Source: an uncultured Muribaculaceae bacterium (GTDB lineage: Bacteria; Bacteroidota; Bacteroidia; Bacteroidales; Muribaculaceae). From it: a stretch of 34,879 bases of DNA. Positions 34,514-34,879 of this stretch are shown in pieces (position 1 is the stretch's first letter; every line of letters begins with the position of its first letter). The notes beneath the pieces are model-generated. The model was not told where the DNA came from and ran no database searches. It worked only from the letters and a program-made list of their open reading frames with translations. Location: contig CAJUMR010000026.1 in NCBI GenBank assembly GCA_910587475.1, positions 1 to 34,879 of the forward strand, in the 5' to 3' direction. A program made the translations under genes and the position numbers.

Positions 34514-34556
34514 CGGATGGATTGCTAATTGAATGGGTTATGAGTGGAGGCGCGTC

Positions 34557-34585
34557 GACCGAAGAGCCTGAGAGACTCTTCGGTC
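34557..34585 (-). terminator. Second hairpin directly after the ino1-like stop
   Basis: GACCGAAGAG (34557-34566) pairs with CTCTTCGGTC (34576-34585), 14 bases beyond the stop. There is no U-run, so it may protect the 3' end of the message or help the terminator at 34478-34513. Confidence 0.5.
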
Positions 34586-34598
34586 AGGCGTGCATCCA

Positions 34599-34879
34599 TT
34601 AGTCGATCTTTTCGTCAGCTTCGTAGCCGCCCATTTCGCGGATAGCGTTTTTGAGCATGACATACTGCTGGAAGAGGTGGTTGACAGGCACTTCACCCTT
34701 GGTGTAGTCGTGCATCGGGCTCTTGAGGAAGAAGCTGAGGAAGCGCTGAATGCCGTGGCGTCCTGCGCGGGCTGCGAGGTCGCTCAGAAGCACGAGGTCG
34801 AGACAGAGAGGAGCAGCGAGGATTGAGTCGCGGCAGAGGAAGTTGATCTTGATCTGCATGGGGTAGCCCATCCAGCCGA
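34599..34879 (-). CDS. Inositol-3-phosphate synthase, C-terminal part (cut by window end)
   Basis: Only the last 93 or so residues are in the window; the frame stays open to the right edge, reading GWMGYPMQIKINFLCRDS. The segments FLCRDSILAAPLCLDLVLL, LAARAGRHGIQRFLSFF and KSPMHDY resemble the C-terminus of bacterial inositol-3-phosphate synthases (Ino1/MIPS). These convert glucose 6-phosphate to inositol 3-phosphate with NAD. Several Bacteroidales use this enzyme to make inositol phospholipids and sphingolipids, usually beside a phosphatidylinositol-phosphate synthase gene, which would lie beyond the window. The identification rests on remembered family sequence and the partial gene, so it is good but not certain. 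Confidence 0.75.
   Translation of the reverse strand, partial: GWMGYPMQIKINFLCRDSILAAPLCLDLVLLSDLAARAGRHGIQRFLSFFLKSPMHDYTKGEVPVNHLFQQYVMLKNAIREMGGYEADEKID

Overview
The window looks like chromosomal DNA of a Bacteroidota bacterium of the order Bacteroidales, probably a gut lineage such as Muribaculaceae or Bacteroidaceae. The evidence is the repeated Bacteroidetes-type promoter pattern (TTTG, 19-21 bases, TAnnTTTG), the near absence of Shine-Dalgarno sequences, and families typical of the group: GH97 and GH89 lipoproteins, an OMP_b-brl_3 receptor, DUF1573, an AAA/DUF4143 ATPase, and secreted proteins ending in a T9SS-like C-terminal domain. The family assignment is inference; the sequence alone does not fix it.

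Layout. Bases 1-1900 are AT-rich accessory DNA. They hold a DKNYY-like lipoprotein, an unknown exported protein, three diverged copies of a dispersed GC-rich repeat and a cluster of three palindromes. A secreted modular protein follows (1912-3438) and ends at a strong terminator. Bases 3670-17452 form one tightly packed eight-gene operon of exported enzymes: an FAD-dependent oxidoreductase, three tandem paralogous TIM-barrel glycosidase-like proteins, a GH97 with retaining-type residues, a calcineurin-like phosphoesterase, a GH97 with inverting-type residues, and a GH89 alpha-N-acetylglucosaminidase. There is no SusC/SusD pair, so this is a degradative gene set without its own importer in view. 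The combination points to an alpha-linked, possibly phosphate-containing glycan.

Bases 17545-19840 (minus strand) hold a small ABC-transporter operon with a YtrA-type GntR regulator. Its ATPase carries an in-frame TAA between the D-loop and the H-loop. Two very small hydrophobic ORFs flank this operon, one of them coupled to the regulator by an ATGA overlap. Next come an acyltransferase-3 membrane protein and a tandem repeat of about 33 bp whose last copy supplies the -33 box for an AAA/DUF4143 ATPase gene. These are followed by an outer-membrane beta-barrel receptor and a Crp/Fnr regulator, with a perfect palindrome between them.

The right-hand third is mainly housekeeping: meaB and a DUF1573 gene (ATGA overlap), recA behind a multi-half-site palindromic region, and a frameshifted paralogue of the secreted protein at 1912. 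A minus-strand operon follows, in the order divIC/ftsB-like, small membrane protein, mutS, GNAT acetyltransferase. The window ends inside a probable inositol-3-phosphate synthase gene. I saw no tRNA, rRNA, CRISPR array or intact insertion sequence.
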